Part shown: piece by piece, positions 1-7,114 of the stretch
Numbering within the stretch: the stretch's first letter is position 1
How the letters are laid out: each line of letters starts with the position of its first letter
Assembly: GCA_964639895.1 (NCBI GenBank)
Contig: CAZXEJ010000054.1
Span: forward strand, 1 to 10,631
Direction of reading: 5' to 3'
Length of the DNA stretch: 10,631 nt
Source of the DNA: CAZXEJ01 sp964639895
GTDB lineage: Bacteria; Desulfobacterota_D; UBA1144; Nemesobacterales; JADFKM01
Position numbers and translations under genes: made by a program
The notes under the pieces: model-generated
Told to the model about the DNA's origin: nothing
The model's database searches: none
What the model saw: the letters and a program-made list of their open reading frames with translations, nothing else

Positions 1-1300
1 CGTCCTCGTCCATGCGACCGGCGTCGCCGGTGTGGAACCAGAAGTTGCGGAAGTCCTCGACGGTTTTTTCGGGCATCTTGTGGTAGTAGTAGAGCATGAT
101 GTTGGGTATCCTGGGTCTCACGACGATCTCGCCCACCTGTCCCCGGTCGAGCTCCTCGTCGGTCTCGGAATCAACTATCTTGACCTCGTAGGCCGGGGCC
201 TCCTTGCCGCATGAGCCAACGCGGAACGGCTCGTCGGGACGCATGTAGGTTACGACTCCCGTCTCCGTAAGGCCGTAGCCCTCGAGTATCTTCAGGTTGA
301 ACCGCTCGAGAAACTGCTCCAGCATGTCGTGCGGCGAGGGTGCAAGTAGCGCTATGCGCACCTTGTGCTCCTTCTCCTCGGGCACCGGGTCCTGGTTCCA
401 CAGAAAGTAGTTCATCGCTCCCAGCGAGTTGAACACCGTGGCCCCCGATTCCTTGATCCACTTCCAGAACTGCGAGGCGCTGAACCGCCCATAGACGGCC
501 GCCTTGGCGCCGGCGATGAGGGCCGGATAGACGCTCAGCACCTGGGCGTTGGAGTGGAACAGGGGAAGGCAGGTGAACACGACGTCGTCTGGCCCTATGT
601 CGCACACCTCGATGTAGCCGCGGGCACTGTAGTAGTCGGCGGCGTTGGATTTGGTGACTCCCTTTGAGCGCCCGGTGGTGCCGGAGGTGTACATGAGGCG
701 GGCGATGTCGATGAACGAGTACTCGACCTGCGGCTCGGTGTCCGGGGCGCCGCCGAGGAACTCCGAGTAGGACATGACCGGCTTTTGCTTGAGCCCCACG
801 GCCGTCGGATCGGCGTCGGCTCCGTCTTCTCCCACGACGACGACGCGCTCCAGCGTGGGCAGGTCGCCCTCGATCGGCAGCAGCCTGTCGGCCAGGCTTT
901 CTGAGACGAACAGCAGGCGCGAGTCGGAGTTGTCGAGCGTGTACTGGAGGAAGTCGAGTTTGTAGGCGGTGTTTATCGGGGCCATCACGGCACCAGCCTT
1001 GAGTATGCCGAACCAGTTGACGACGTACTCGAGCGAATTGGTCTGGAGCACCGCCACCCGGTCGCCCTTCTGTATGCCGAGCTCAAGGAGCCGATTGGCC
1101 ACCTTGTTGGCCAGTCGGTCGGTCTCGGCGTAGGTGAGCGATCGCCGCGATTCGAAGGTTATGAACACCTTGTCGCCGAGCTCGCGGGCCTGCTTTGCCA
1201 GGACCTTGGCCAGTACCCAGTCCTCGCGCCTCTCTTTGGTGTACCAATAGGGATCGAAGGGTTTCCTTCGGGTTATCTTCATGTCGATATCGCGTGCCAT
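1..1300 (-). CDS. AMP-forming acyl-CoA synthetase (CaiC-like), partial: C-terminus beyond left edge
   Basis: Adenylate-forming ligase that activates a carboxylic acid with ATP and transfers the acyl group to CoA; the substrate cannot be told from sequence. The minus strand is open from ATG at 1298-1300 to the edge (433 codons). Seen: the phosphate-binding loop YTSGTTGRSKGV at residues 204-215, the A5 motif YGLTET at 342-347, and the A7-type motif FHTGD ending at 426. The C-terminal lid domain with the A10 lysine is missing because the window ends, not because the gene is visibly broken. Family members usually have about 500-550 residues. The start is supported by AAAGGGGG 7 nt upstream; Met7 is a possible alternative. 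Overall style (INTAYKLDFLQYTLDNSD region) resembles COG0318 medium/long-chain or carnitine/crotonobetaine-type ligases. It is divergent from the rimP operon and probably functionally unrelated to it. Confidence 0.9.
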   Translation of the reverse strand, partial: MARDIDMKITRRKPFDPYWYTKERREDWVLAKVLAKQARELGDKVFITFESRRSLTYAETDRLANKVANRLLELGIQKGDRVAVLQTNSLEYVVNWFGILKAGAVMAPINTAYKLDFLQYTLDNSDSRLLFVSESLADRLLPIEGDLPTLERVVVVGEDGADADPTAVGLKQKPVMSYSEFLGGAPDTEPQVEYSFIDIARLMYTSGTTGRSKGVTKSNAADYYSARGYIEVCDIGPDDVVFTCLPLFHSNAQVLSVYPALIAGAKAAVYGRFSASQFWKWIKESGATVFNSLGAMNYFLWNQDPVPEEKEHKVRIALLAPSPHDMLEQFLERFNLKILEGYGLTETGVVTYMRPDEPFRVGSCGKEAPAYEVKIVDSETDEELDRGQVGEIVVRPRIPNIMLYYYHKMPEKTVEDFRNFWFHTGDAGRMDED

Positions 1301-1319
1301 GAAAAAACCCCCTTTGGGG
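1301..1319 (-). promoter_or_regulatory. RBS of the acyl-CoA synthetase inside a mini-hairpin with U-tract
   Basis: Read on the minus strand, CCCC (1319-1316), loop AAA, GGGG (1312-1309) are followed by six T (1307-1302) and then C and the ATG. The G-run is also the best Shine-Dalgarno candidate, so folding would hide the RBS. The stem is only 4 bp with a 3-nt loop, so it may be too small to matter. Confidence 0.35.
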
Positions 1320-1363
1320 CGCGCCCGCCCCCTGCGTGGTGAGGAGCGATCTCCCCGTGTGTG

Positions 1364-1400
1364 GAAACCTATTGTAACCCAGAAGGACCTGCAATGCCAT
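1364..1400 (-). promoter_or_regulatory. Candidate sigma70-type promoter for the acyl-CoA synthetase
   Basis: On the minus strand, TACAAT (plus positions 1371-1376) matches the -10 consensus at 5 of 6 bases. ATGGCA (1395-1400) matches the -35 consensus at 4 of 6, with an 18-nt spacer. Transcription would start near 1364 and give a leader of roughly 60 nt. This is consensus matching by eye only. A small inverted repeat (ATGCC at 1394-1398, GGCAT at 1405-1409) overlaps the -35 box and could be an operator. Confidence 0.4.
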
Positions 1401-1441
1401 ATCCGGCATCCTCACGCGACGCATCGGGATGGCGGGCGCGG

Positions 1442-1470
1442 TTGAAGGAGGGGCAAAAATTTGGTAGCAT
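1442..1470 (+). promoter_or_regulatory. Candidate promoter of the rimP-nusA-infB operon
   Basis: TTGAAG (1442-1447) and TAGCAT (1465-1470) each match the sigma70-type consensus at 4 of 6 bases, with an ideal 17-nt spacer containing an A/T run. They sit about 60 nt before the rimP ATG in the only sizeable non-coding region upstream of the operon. A start of transcription near 1477 is inferred. No other convincing plus-strand promoter was seen between 1301 and 1528. Confidence 0.5.
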
Positions 1471-1482
1471 TGTTAGTGTGCG

Positions 1483-1508
1483 AGCGGGTCGTATCCCGCT
1501 TTTTTATT
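1483..1508 (+). terminator. Intrinsic-terminator-like hairpin upstream of rimP
   Basis: AGCGGG (1483-1488), a 6-nt loop TCGTAT, and perfectly complementary CCCGCT (1495-1500) are followed by TTTTT, A and TTT. This is the classic shape of a Rho-independent terminator. It lies between the candidate operon promoter and rimP, only a few nucleotides after the inferred transcription start. It could stop read-through from upstream, attenuate the operon, or act as a 5'-end stabilising hairpin. Confidence 0.6.
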
Positions 1509-1512
1509 TATC

Positions 1513-1524
1513 GCACTCAAGTGC
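1513..1524 (+). promoter_or_regulatory. Small hairpin immediately before the rimP start codon
   Basis: GCAC (1513-1516), tetraloop TCAA, GTGC (1521-1524) form a perfect 4-bp stem ending 4 nt before the ATG at 1529. It occupies the place where a Shine-Dalgarno would be expected, and no SD-like sequence is present there. It is short and could be chance. Confidence 0.35.
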
Positions 1525-1528
1525 CGGC

Positions 1529-2032
1529 ATGACATTGCGCGACAGGGAACGAGACGTAGTAGACGAGGTTTGTTCCATACTCCAGCCCTTGCTTCAACAG
1601 TATAATCTAGAGTTGTTCGACATCGTCTACAGGACCGAGGGCGGCGGTAAGGTGCTGAGGATATTCATCGACAAAGAGGGCGGAGTAACCGTCGAAGACT
1701 GCGCCGCCTTGAGCCGCGAGCTGGGGGCGTTGCTGGATGTCTACGACGTCGTGCCCGGCCAATATACGCTCGAGGTGTCCTCGCCCGGGCTGACGCGGCC
1801 TTTGCGGAAGCCCTCGGACTTCCTGCGCTTCGTCGGCAGGAAGGTGAAGCTCCGCACCTCCGAGGAGATAGGGGGTCGCCGCGTCATCGTGGGCAGGCTG
1901 ATCGGTTTCGTCGACATGTGCGCCCGCGTGGAGGTCGAGCGTAAGGCCAAGGGCAGGGTGAAGGGCAGGAGCGAGGAGCTCTCGATCCCGTACGACAAGA
2001 TCGAGAAAGCCAACCTCGAGGTGGAACTCTAG
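1529..2032 (+). CDS. rimP: Ribosome maturation factor RimP
   Basis: RimP assists late assembly of the 30S ribosomal subunit, binding the pre-30S particle in the cytoplasm. The 167-residue product fits the family (about 150-165). The N-terminal alpha/beta domain includes LELFDIVYR and VLRIFIDKEGGVTVEDC. The hallmark LEVSSPGLTRPL is at residues 81-92 and leads into the C-terminal SH3-like domain. The start at ATG 1529 is chosen because homology begins there (MTLRDRERDVVDEV). The frame stays open back to 1361, but the extra sequence covers the promoter and terminator-like hairpin and looks non-coding. There is no clear SD before 1529. The stop codon TAG overlaps the nusA SD, so the two genes are probably translationally coupled. 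First gene of the operon. Confidence 0.95.
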   Translation: MTLRDRERDVVDEVCSILQPLLQQYNLELFDIVYRTEGGGKVLRIFIDKEGGVTVEDCAALSRELGALLDVYDVVPGQYTLEVSSPGLTRPLRKPSDFLRFVGRKVKLRTSEEIGGRRVIVGRLIGFVDMCARVEVERKAKGRVKGRSEELSIPYDKIEKANLEVEL

Positions 2033-2042
2033 GAGGAACGTG

Positions 2043-3740
2043 ATGCAGACAGAGTTGAGCCGAGTGATCGAGTCCGTGTGCAAGGACAAGGGAATAGAAA
2101 AGAGCGCCATCGTCGACGCCGTCGAGGATGCCGTGCTGTCTGCCGCCCAGAAGCTGTTCAAGATGGAGGGTAAGATAAAGGAGCTCGAGGTCCACTTCAA
2201 CGAAGAAGACGGTGACATAGAGATATTCGAATTCAAGACGGTGGTCGACGAGGTCGAAGACCCCGAGACGGAGGTCAGTGTCGAGGAGGCCCGCGAGCTC
2301 GATCCAGATGCTGAAGAGGGCGACGTGATAGGTGTGCGCATTAGCCCCGAGTTCACGCGCATCGCCATCCAGAACGCCAAGCAGAGGATACTGCAGAAGA
2401 TAAAGGAGGCCGAGGGGAAGGTCATTTACGAGGAGTTCAAGAACAGGCGGGGCGAGCTGGTAAGCGGCATAGTTCGCCGCATCGAGAGGCGCAACGTTAT
2501 CGTGGACCTGGGCAGGACCGAGGCCATCCTTCCTCCCGAGCACCAGGTGCCCAAGGAGTACTACAAGATCAAGGAGCGCCTGAGGGCAATACTGATCGAC
2601 ATCCAGGAGACGAAGCGGGTGCCGCAGCTCATCCTCTCACGCGCCCATCCCGACTTCGTAAGGCGGCTGTTCGAGGCCGAGGTGCCCGAGATAGCCGATG
2701 GAATCGTCGAGATTAAAGGCATAGCGCGCGAGCCCGGGGCTAGGACGAAGATAGCCGTGGCCTCGAACGACCCGGACGTCGACCCGGTGGGCGCCTGTGT
2801 GGGGATGAAGGGCTCTAGGGTGCAGAACATCATCCAGGAGCTGAGGGGGGAGAAGATAGACATCGTCCCGTGGTCGCCCGATCCGGCCCGGTTCGTGTGT
2901 AATGCGTTGTCGCCCGCCCAAGTGAACAAGGTCATAATCGATGAGAACGACAATTCCATGGAGGTCATCGTCGACGACGAGCAGCTGTCGCTGGCCATCG
3001 GCAGGAAGGGTCAGAACGTGAGGCTCGCATCCAGACTTACCGGGTGGAAGCTCGACATCAAGACCGACAGCCAGATAAAGCGCGAGCAGAGCGAGACGGT
3101 GGCGTTGCTCATGACGCTGCCCAACGTAGGCGAGGTGACGGCCAACATCCTCTACGGCGAAGGATACCGCACGCTGCAGGACGTGGCCTTCACCGATACG
3201 GAACTCTTCATGAAGGCCGCAGGCATATCGGACCCCGAAGAGGCCCGCAAGATACAGACGGCCGCCCGCATTGCACTCAAGGACCAGCTCGAGAGGATGA
3301 CCCTGGAGGCCGAAGCCGAGGGCGAGGAAGCTCAAACGGAAGAGGCCGAGACAAGGCCCGAAGGGGAGGTGCTGGCGGAATTCCAGGCCCCCAGGGCGCC
3401 GCAGCCAGAGGGTGAATCGCCTGCGGATGTCCAAGCCGGGGAAGCGACGCCCGGGCAAGAGGCCGAAGCCCAGGAGGTGCGGCCCGGGACCGAGGTGGAG
3501 CCTGCCGAGGCGGCTCCGGAGGCCGAGACTCGCGGGGTAAAGCCCGAAGGGGTCGAAGATCACGCGGCCTCAGGCACTGCCGAGACAGGAGACGGAGAGT
3601 CCGAGGAGCGGAGGGCCGCTGATCATTCTCTTACGGTCGAGTCGGCCGAGGCCTCCGATAGCGGCGAGCCGGCCGAAGGAGGCGGTGAGGACGGCGGCGC
3701 CCCACCGCAGGAGAGTGGATTAAAGGAGGGAGGCGCGTAG
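2043..3740 (+). CDS. nusA: Transcription elongation/termination factor NusA with a long acidic C-terminal tail
   Basis: NusA binds RNA polymerase and nascent RNA and controls pausing, termination and antitermination. The product has 565 residues from ATG 2043. AGGAGG at 2031-2036 is 6 nt from this ATG and only 3 nt from an in-frame GTG at 2040, so the ATG is preferred. Order: N-terminal polymerase-binding domain (about 1-130), S1 domain (about 135-200, GELVSGIVRRIERRNVIVDLG), KH1 (GACVGMKGSRVQNIIQEL near 250), KH2 (LSLAIGRKGQNVRLASRL near 320), and a helix-hairpin-helix unit (about 356-413, TLPNVGEVTANILYGEGY). From about residue 420 to the end the protein is a low-complexity tail of Glu, Ala, Pro and Gly, probably disordered. 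This makes it longer than the 350-500 residues typical of the family. The last codons carry a strong SD for the next gene. Confidence 0.97.
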   Translation: MQTELSRVIESVCKDKGIEKSAIVDAVEDAVLSAAQKLFKMEGKIKELEVHFNEEDGDIEIFEFKTVVDEVEDPETEVSVEEARELDPDAEEGDVIGVRISPEFTRIAIQNAKQRILQKIKEAEGKVIYEEFKNRRGELVSGIVRRIERRNVIVDLGRTEAILPPEHQVPKEYYKIKERLRAILIDIQETKRVPQLILSRAHPDFVRRLFEAEVPEIADGIVEIKGIAREPGARTKIAVASNDPDVDPVGACVGMKGSRVQNIIQELRGEKIDIVPWSPDPARFVCNALSPAQVNKVIIDENDNSMEVIVDDEQLSLAIGRKGQNVRLASRLTGWKLDIKTDSQIKREQSETVALLMTLPNVGEVTANILYGEGYRTLQDVAFTDTELFMKAAGISDPEEARKIQTAARIALKDQLERMTLEAEAEGEEAQTEEAETRPEGEVLAEFQAPRAPQPEGESPADVQAGEATPGQEAEAQEVRPGTEVEPAEAAPEAETRGVKPEGVEDHAASGTAETGDGESEERRAADHSLTVESAEASDSGEPAEGGGEDGGAPPQESGLKEGGA

Positions 3741-3829
3741 TGTCTCCTCCCCGCGGGCCTCGGGGTAGGGTCCCCACCCGTCTGGGGAGCAGGTTTGCAG
3801 CTTTCATTCACGGTACAGGTGGTAGTTTT
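3722..3829 (+). promoter_or_regulatory. Strong SD plus in-frame GTG giving a possible 30-residue N-terminal extension of IF-2
   Basis: AAAGGAGGGAGG (3722-3733) lies 6 nt before GTG 3740-3742, which overlaps the nusA stop by one base (TAGTG). From this GTG the frame is open straight into infB, adding 30 basic, Arg/Gly/Pro-rich residues (MSPPRGPRGRVPTRLG...). The recognised IF-2 N-terminus begins only at ATG 3830, which has the weaker SD AGGTGG (3817-3822). The extension may be a real longer isoform, as E. coli infB has tandem in-frame starts, or a coupling leader. Confidence 0.5.
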
Positions 3830-6448
3830 ATGGCGAACATCAGAGTCTATGACCTTTCCAAACAGTTGAACGTCTCCAACAAGGAGGTCATAGCTGCGGC
3901 CAAAAAGATAGGTATTCCCGTAAAGAGCCATGCGAGCTCCATCTCCCCCGAGGAGGCCGAAAGGATAAAGAGCACGCTCGCCGCTCCGGCGGGCGACAAC
4001 GGTACCCTCTCGGAGGGGGAGTCCAAGGAAGAAGAGAGGGTGCGGGTCTTCAAGACAGAAAGCGGCGAAGAGGTGATTGAGCGCCGCAGGGGTCGTTCCG
4101 TGATCATAAGGAGAAGGAAGAAGACCGCTCCCCCGCCCGAAGCCGCCGAGGTCGCCCCCAAGCCTGAGGAGGCCCCCGAGGAGCGGCCGGAGCCCGCGGC
4201 CGAGACCGGAGCCCCCGTTGAGGAGGCCGTCCCGCCCGCCCCTGCGGAGGTGCCCGCTCCGCCCGCACAGCCGCCTACGGATGAGGCCCCCCCTGCCGAA
4301 GCGCCGGCCCCAGCGGCCGGGACGGCGGAAGCCGCGCCTGCCGCCGGGGAGGCCCCCTCCGAGGAGGTCGAGGGGCCTGCCGAAGAGGCCGCAGAGGGCG
4401 CCGTGGTCGAGATGCCCGCCGCTCCGCAGCCCCCCAAGCCCGCCAAGAAGGTAAAGAAGGCCAAGCCCAAGAAAGAAGAGATAATAGACGAAGAGACTCT
4501 CGAAGAGTTGCGCAAAGCGTTTAAGACCAAGCTTCCCAAGCGCAAGCGCGAGTTCCTAGTCGGTGAGCGTAGGCCCTCCAGAGGGCGTCTCGGCACAGAC
4601 GGAAGGCGACTTCAGGAGGTGCCGCCGGCTGGCACCGCAGCCGCCGAGCGGGCCGAGCAGGGTGCGGCCGCCAGGTCCCGCCAGGTGGAGAGGGCCGAGA
4701 AGAAGCCCATCAAGGTGGGCGAGAGTATAACGGTGGGTGAGCTCGCCAAGCGTATGAGCGTCAAGCTCGCCGATCTCATAAAGCGTCTCATGAGCCTCGG
4801 CGTGAGGGCCACCGTGAACCAGTCGATCGACTACGATACGGCCGCCATCGTGGCCGCCGAGTTCGGCTTCGAGACGGTGCCCGACTTCTTCGAGGAGAAG
4901 GACCTGCTGGAGGAGGAGGTCGACGAGGCGCTCCCTCTCGAGCCCAGATCGCCCGTCGTCACGGTGATGGGCCACGTTGACCACGGCAAGACCACTCTGC
5001 TAGACGCCATACGCAAGACTCGTGTGGCCGAGGGGGAGGCTGGAGGCATAACGCAGCACATAGGTGCCTACACGGTCGATGTGGACGGCCGCCGTATCGT
5101 GTTCATCGACACCCCGGGCCACGAGGCGTTCACCGCCATGAGGGCACGCGGCGCACAGGTGACGGACATCGTGATACTGGTCGTCGCCGCCGACGACGGC
5201 GTCATGCCCCAGACTGTAGAGGCCGTAAACCACGCCAAGGCTGCAGGTGTGCCGATAATAGTCGCCATAAACAAGATCGACAAGCCCGAGGCAGACAAGA
5301 ACAAGGTGCTGAGGGAACTTAGCGAGATTGGTCTCGTGGCCGAAGAGTGGGGCGGCGACGTGATGACGTGCGACGTCTCCGCCAAGCAGGGCCAGGGCAT
5401 ACGGGAGCTGCTCGAGCTCGTGCTGTTGCAGGCCGACGTGCTCGAGCTTAAGGCCGCGCCCCAGAGACGCGCCCGTGGAATAGTGATCGAGTCCAAGCTC
5501 GACCGCGGCAGGGGCGCCGTGGCGAGCGTCATCGTCCAGGACGGCACGCTCAAGGTGGGCGACTACGTGGTGGCGGGCCTTGCCTACGGACGCGTGAGGG
5601 CGCTTGTGGACGACAAAGGCAAGAGGGTGAAGGAGGCCGGCCCGGCGCAGCCCGTCGAGATTGTGGGCCTCTCGGAGGTGCCGCGGGCGGGCGAGCGGTT
5701 CCACGTCGTAAAGGATGAGAAGACGGCCAAGGAGATAGTGCAGCACCGTGCTGCCCGGGAGCGCGAGAAGATGGCCGCCCGCACGGCCAGAGTCAGCTTT
5801 GATACCCTGTTCGAGGCGCTCAAGGAGGGCACCGTCAAGGAGCTGCCGCTCATCCTCAAGGCCGACACCCACGGCTCGCTCGATGCTCTGCGGGAAGCCA
5901 TCGAGGGCATCGAGTCCGAGAAGTGCCAAGTCAAGGTGATCCACTCGGGCGTGGGCGCCGTCACCGAGACCGACGTCTCGTTGGCAAGCGCCTCGAACGC
6001 CGTCGTGTTGGGCTTCAACGTGCGTCCCGAGCCCAAGGCGCTCTCGCTGGCCGAGCAGGAGGGTGTCTCGATCGAGCTGTTCGACGTCATCTACAACGCC
6101 ATCGACAGGGTCAAGAGCGCGATGGTCGGGCTGCTCGAGCCCATCGAGCGGGAGAACATTCTGGGCCACGCCGAGGTGAAGGCCACGTTCCACATCTCCA
6201 AGGTGGGCACCATAGCCGGCTGTATGGTGATCGACGGCGTCATACGCAGGGGTGCCAGGGCCAGGGTGATCAGGGACGGTGTGACCGTCTACGAGTCCAC
6301 GATCGCATCGCTCAAGCGGTTCAAGGAGGACGTGCGCGAGGTCCAGGCCGGCTACGAGTGCGGCATACGTATAGAGAACTTCAACGACGTCAAGGTGGGC
6401 GACCGCATCGAGTCGTTCGTCGTCGAAGAGGTACAGCCGGAGCTTTGA
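3830..6448 (+). CDS. infB: Translation initiation factor IF-2
   Basis: IF-2 is the GTPase that brings initiator tRNA to the 30S subunit and promotes subunit joining. The product has 872 residues from ATG 3830, where the conserved IF2_N start (MANIRVYDLSKQLNVSNKEV) begins; starting at GTG 3740 would give 902. Order: IF2_N domain (1-52), a highly charged Ala/Pro/Glu linker (about 62-235), a Lys-rich stretch, a second IF2_N-type domain (about 297-349, GESITVGELAKRM), then the G domain. G motifs seen: G1 GHVDHGKT 381-388, G2 region AGGITQHIGAY, G3 DTPGH 427-431, G4 NKID 481-484, G5 SAK 517-519. The beta-barrel and C-terminal fMet-tRNA-binding domains follow to residue 872. All key residues are intact. 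It is separated from nusA with no ylxR or L7Ae-type gene between them. Confidence 0.97.
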   Translation: MANIRVYDLSKQLNVSNKEVIAAAKKIGIPVKSHASSISPEEAERIKSTLAAPAGDNGTLSEGESKEEERVRVFKTESGEEVIERRRGRSVIIRRRKKTAPPPEAAEVAPKPEEAPEERPEPAAETGAPVEEAVPPAPAEVPAPPAQPPTDEAPPAEAPAPAAGTAEAAPAAGEAPSEEVEGPAEEAAEGAVVEMPAAPQPPKPAKKVKKAKPKKEEIIDEETLEELRKAFKTKLPKRKREFLVGERRPSRGRLGTDGRRLQEVPPAGTAAAERAEQGAAARSRQVERAEKKPIKVGESITVGELAKRMSVKLADLIKRLMSLGVRATVNQSIDYDTAAIVAAEFGFETVPDFFEEKDLLEEEVDEALPLEPRSPVVTVMGHVDHGKTTLLDAIRKTRVAEGEAGGITQHIGAYTVDVDGRRIVFIDTPGHEAFTAMRARGAQVTDIVILVVAADDGVMPQTVEAVNHAKAAGVPIIVAINKIDKPEADKNKVLRELSEIGLVAEEWGGDVMTCDVSAKQGQGIRELLELVLLQADVLELKAAPQRRARGIVIESKLDRGRGAVASVIVQDGTLKVGDYVVAGLAYGRVRALVDDKGKRVKEAGPAQPVEIVGLSEVPRAGERFHVVKDEKTAKEIVQHRAAREREKMAARTARVSFDTLFEALKEGTVKELPLILKADTHGSLDALREAIEGIESEKCQVKVIHSGVGAVTETDVSLASASNAVVLGFNVRPEPKALSLAEQEGVSIELFDVIYNAIDRVKSAMVGLLEPIERENILGHAEVKATFHISKVGTIAGCMVIDGVIRRGARARVIRDGVTVYESTIASLKRFKEDVREVQAGYECGIRIENFNDVKVGDRIESFVVEEVQPEL

Positions 6449-6455
6449 GACTGCG

Positions 6456-6746
6456 ATGGTAGTTGCGGTGGAGAGGCTCGAGATCGTGATAAACGGCAAC
6501 AGGTCTCTCAAGGGGAAGAGACAGGTGGTGCTCAGTCTGATCCGGCGCATAAGGTCACGTTTCGGCAACGTCTCGATCGCCGAGGTTGGTTCGCAAGACA
6601 TGTGGCAGCGCGCCACGCTCGGCATAACCCTGGTGAGCAGCGAGTCCAGGGTTGTTAACTCCGTGGCCGATCAGATACTCTATTTCATATCGAACGCTCC
6701 CAGCGTGGAGATCGTCGAGAGGGAGCGGGAGATAATCCACTTCTAG
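6456..6746 (+). CDS. ylxP: DUF503 family protein (YlxP-like)
   Basis: Small 96-residue protein with the DUF503 pattern: an N-terminal beta strand (VVAVERLEIVI), the SLKGKRQVVLSLIRRIRSRF helix, IAEVGSQDMWQRATLGITLVS, and a C-terminal strand VEIVEREREI. Family members commonly sit between infB and rbfA, as here (7 nt after infB, 11 nt before rbfA). A role in ribosome maturation or translation is inferred from this context; no biochemical function can be read from the sequence. The ATG has no clear SD (the nearest, CGGAG, lies about 13 nt upstream inside infB), so translation probably depends on coupling to infB. Confidence 0.9.
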   Translation: MVVAVERLEIVINGNRSLKGKRQVVLSLIRRIRSRFGNVSIAEVGSQDMWQRATLGITLVSSESRVVNSVADQILYFISNAPSVEIVEREREIIHF

Positions 6747-6757
6747 GACCTCCTGCG

Positions 6758-7114
6758 TTGACTACAACCTACGACCGCTCGAAACGGATCTCCGATCTCA
6801 TAATGCAGGAGATATCGAACATGATCGTGCGCAGCGAGATAAAAGATCCGCGCGTGCGAGGCGTTGTCATAACGGACGCCCGCGTCACGCCGGACCTCGG
6901 TTTGGCCAAGGTCTACTTCACCACTATCGAGACCGACACCGAAGCACGATCGGAGGCTCTGCGGGGACTCAACAGTGCACGGGGCTTCATCACGCGCGAG
7001 CTCTGGAAGAGGTTCAAGATGAAGAAGGTGCCGCGGATAGAGTTCCTGTTCGATACGGTCCTCGAAGAGGGCTACAAGATAGACGAGCTGTTGAGGAGTG
7101 TAAGTGACGACTGA
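6758..7114 (+). CDS. rbfA: 30S ribosome-binding factor RbfA
   Basis: RbfA is a single KH-like-domain protein that binds the 30S subunit near the 16S rRNA 5' helix and supports late maturation. The 118-residue product matches family length. Recognisable segments: YDRSKRISDLIMQEISNMIV, DPRVRGVVITDARVTPDLGLAKVYFT, and VPRIEFLFDTVLEEGYKIDELL at the C-terminus. It starts at TTG 6758, the first possible start giving the conserved N-terminus; AGGA at 6745-6748 is a weak SD about 9 nt upstream. The UUG start and weak SD suggest low or coupled initiation. Its end overlaps the start of nrnA by 11 nt. Confidence 0.94.
   Translation: MTTTYDRSKRISDLIMQEISNMIVRSEIKDPRVRGVVITDARVTPDLGLAKVYFTTIETDTEARSEALRGLNSARGFITRELWKRFKMKKVPRIEFLFDTVLEEGYKIDELLRSVSDD

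Noticed and set aside
1361..1528. Upstream in-frame extension of rimP (ATG at 1361 or GTG at 1478)
   Set aside because: Conserved RimP sequence begins at 1529; the extension covers a promoter, a terminator-like hairpin and a small stem, and looks non-coding.
1301..1528. tRNA or small structured RNA gene upstream of rimP (as metY precedes rimP in E. coli)
   Set aside because: No cloverleaf, T-loop motif or CCA end could be found on either strand.
1607..3563. Several long minus-strand open frames opposite rimP and nusA
   Set aside because: All lie opposite well-supported genes, have biased shadow composition and no RBS or motif.
5000..6625. 541-residue open frame on the minus strand
   Set aside because: Antisense shadow of infB; the translation is His/Leu/Asp-rich without recognisable motifs, while the plus strand encodes a perfect IF-2.
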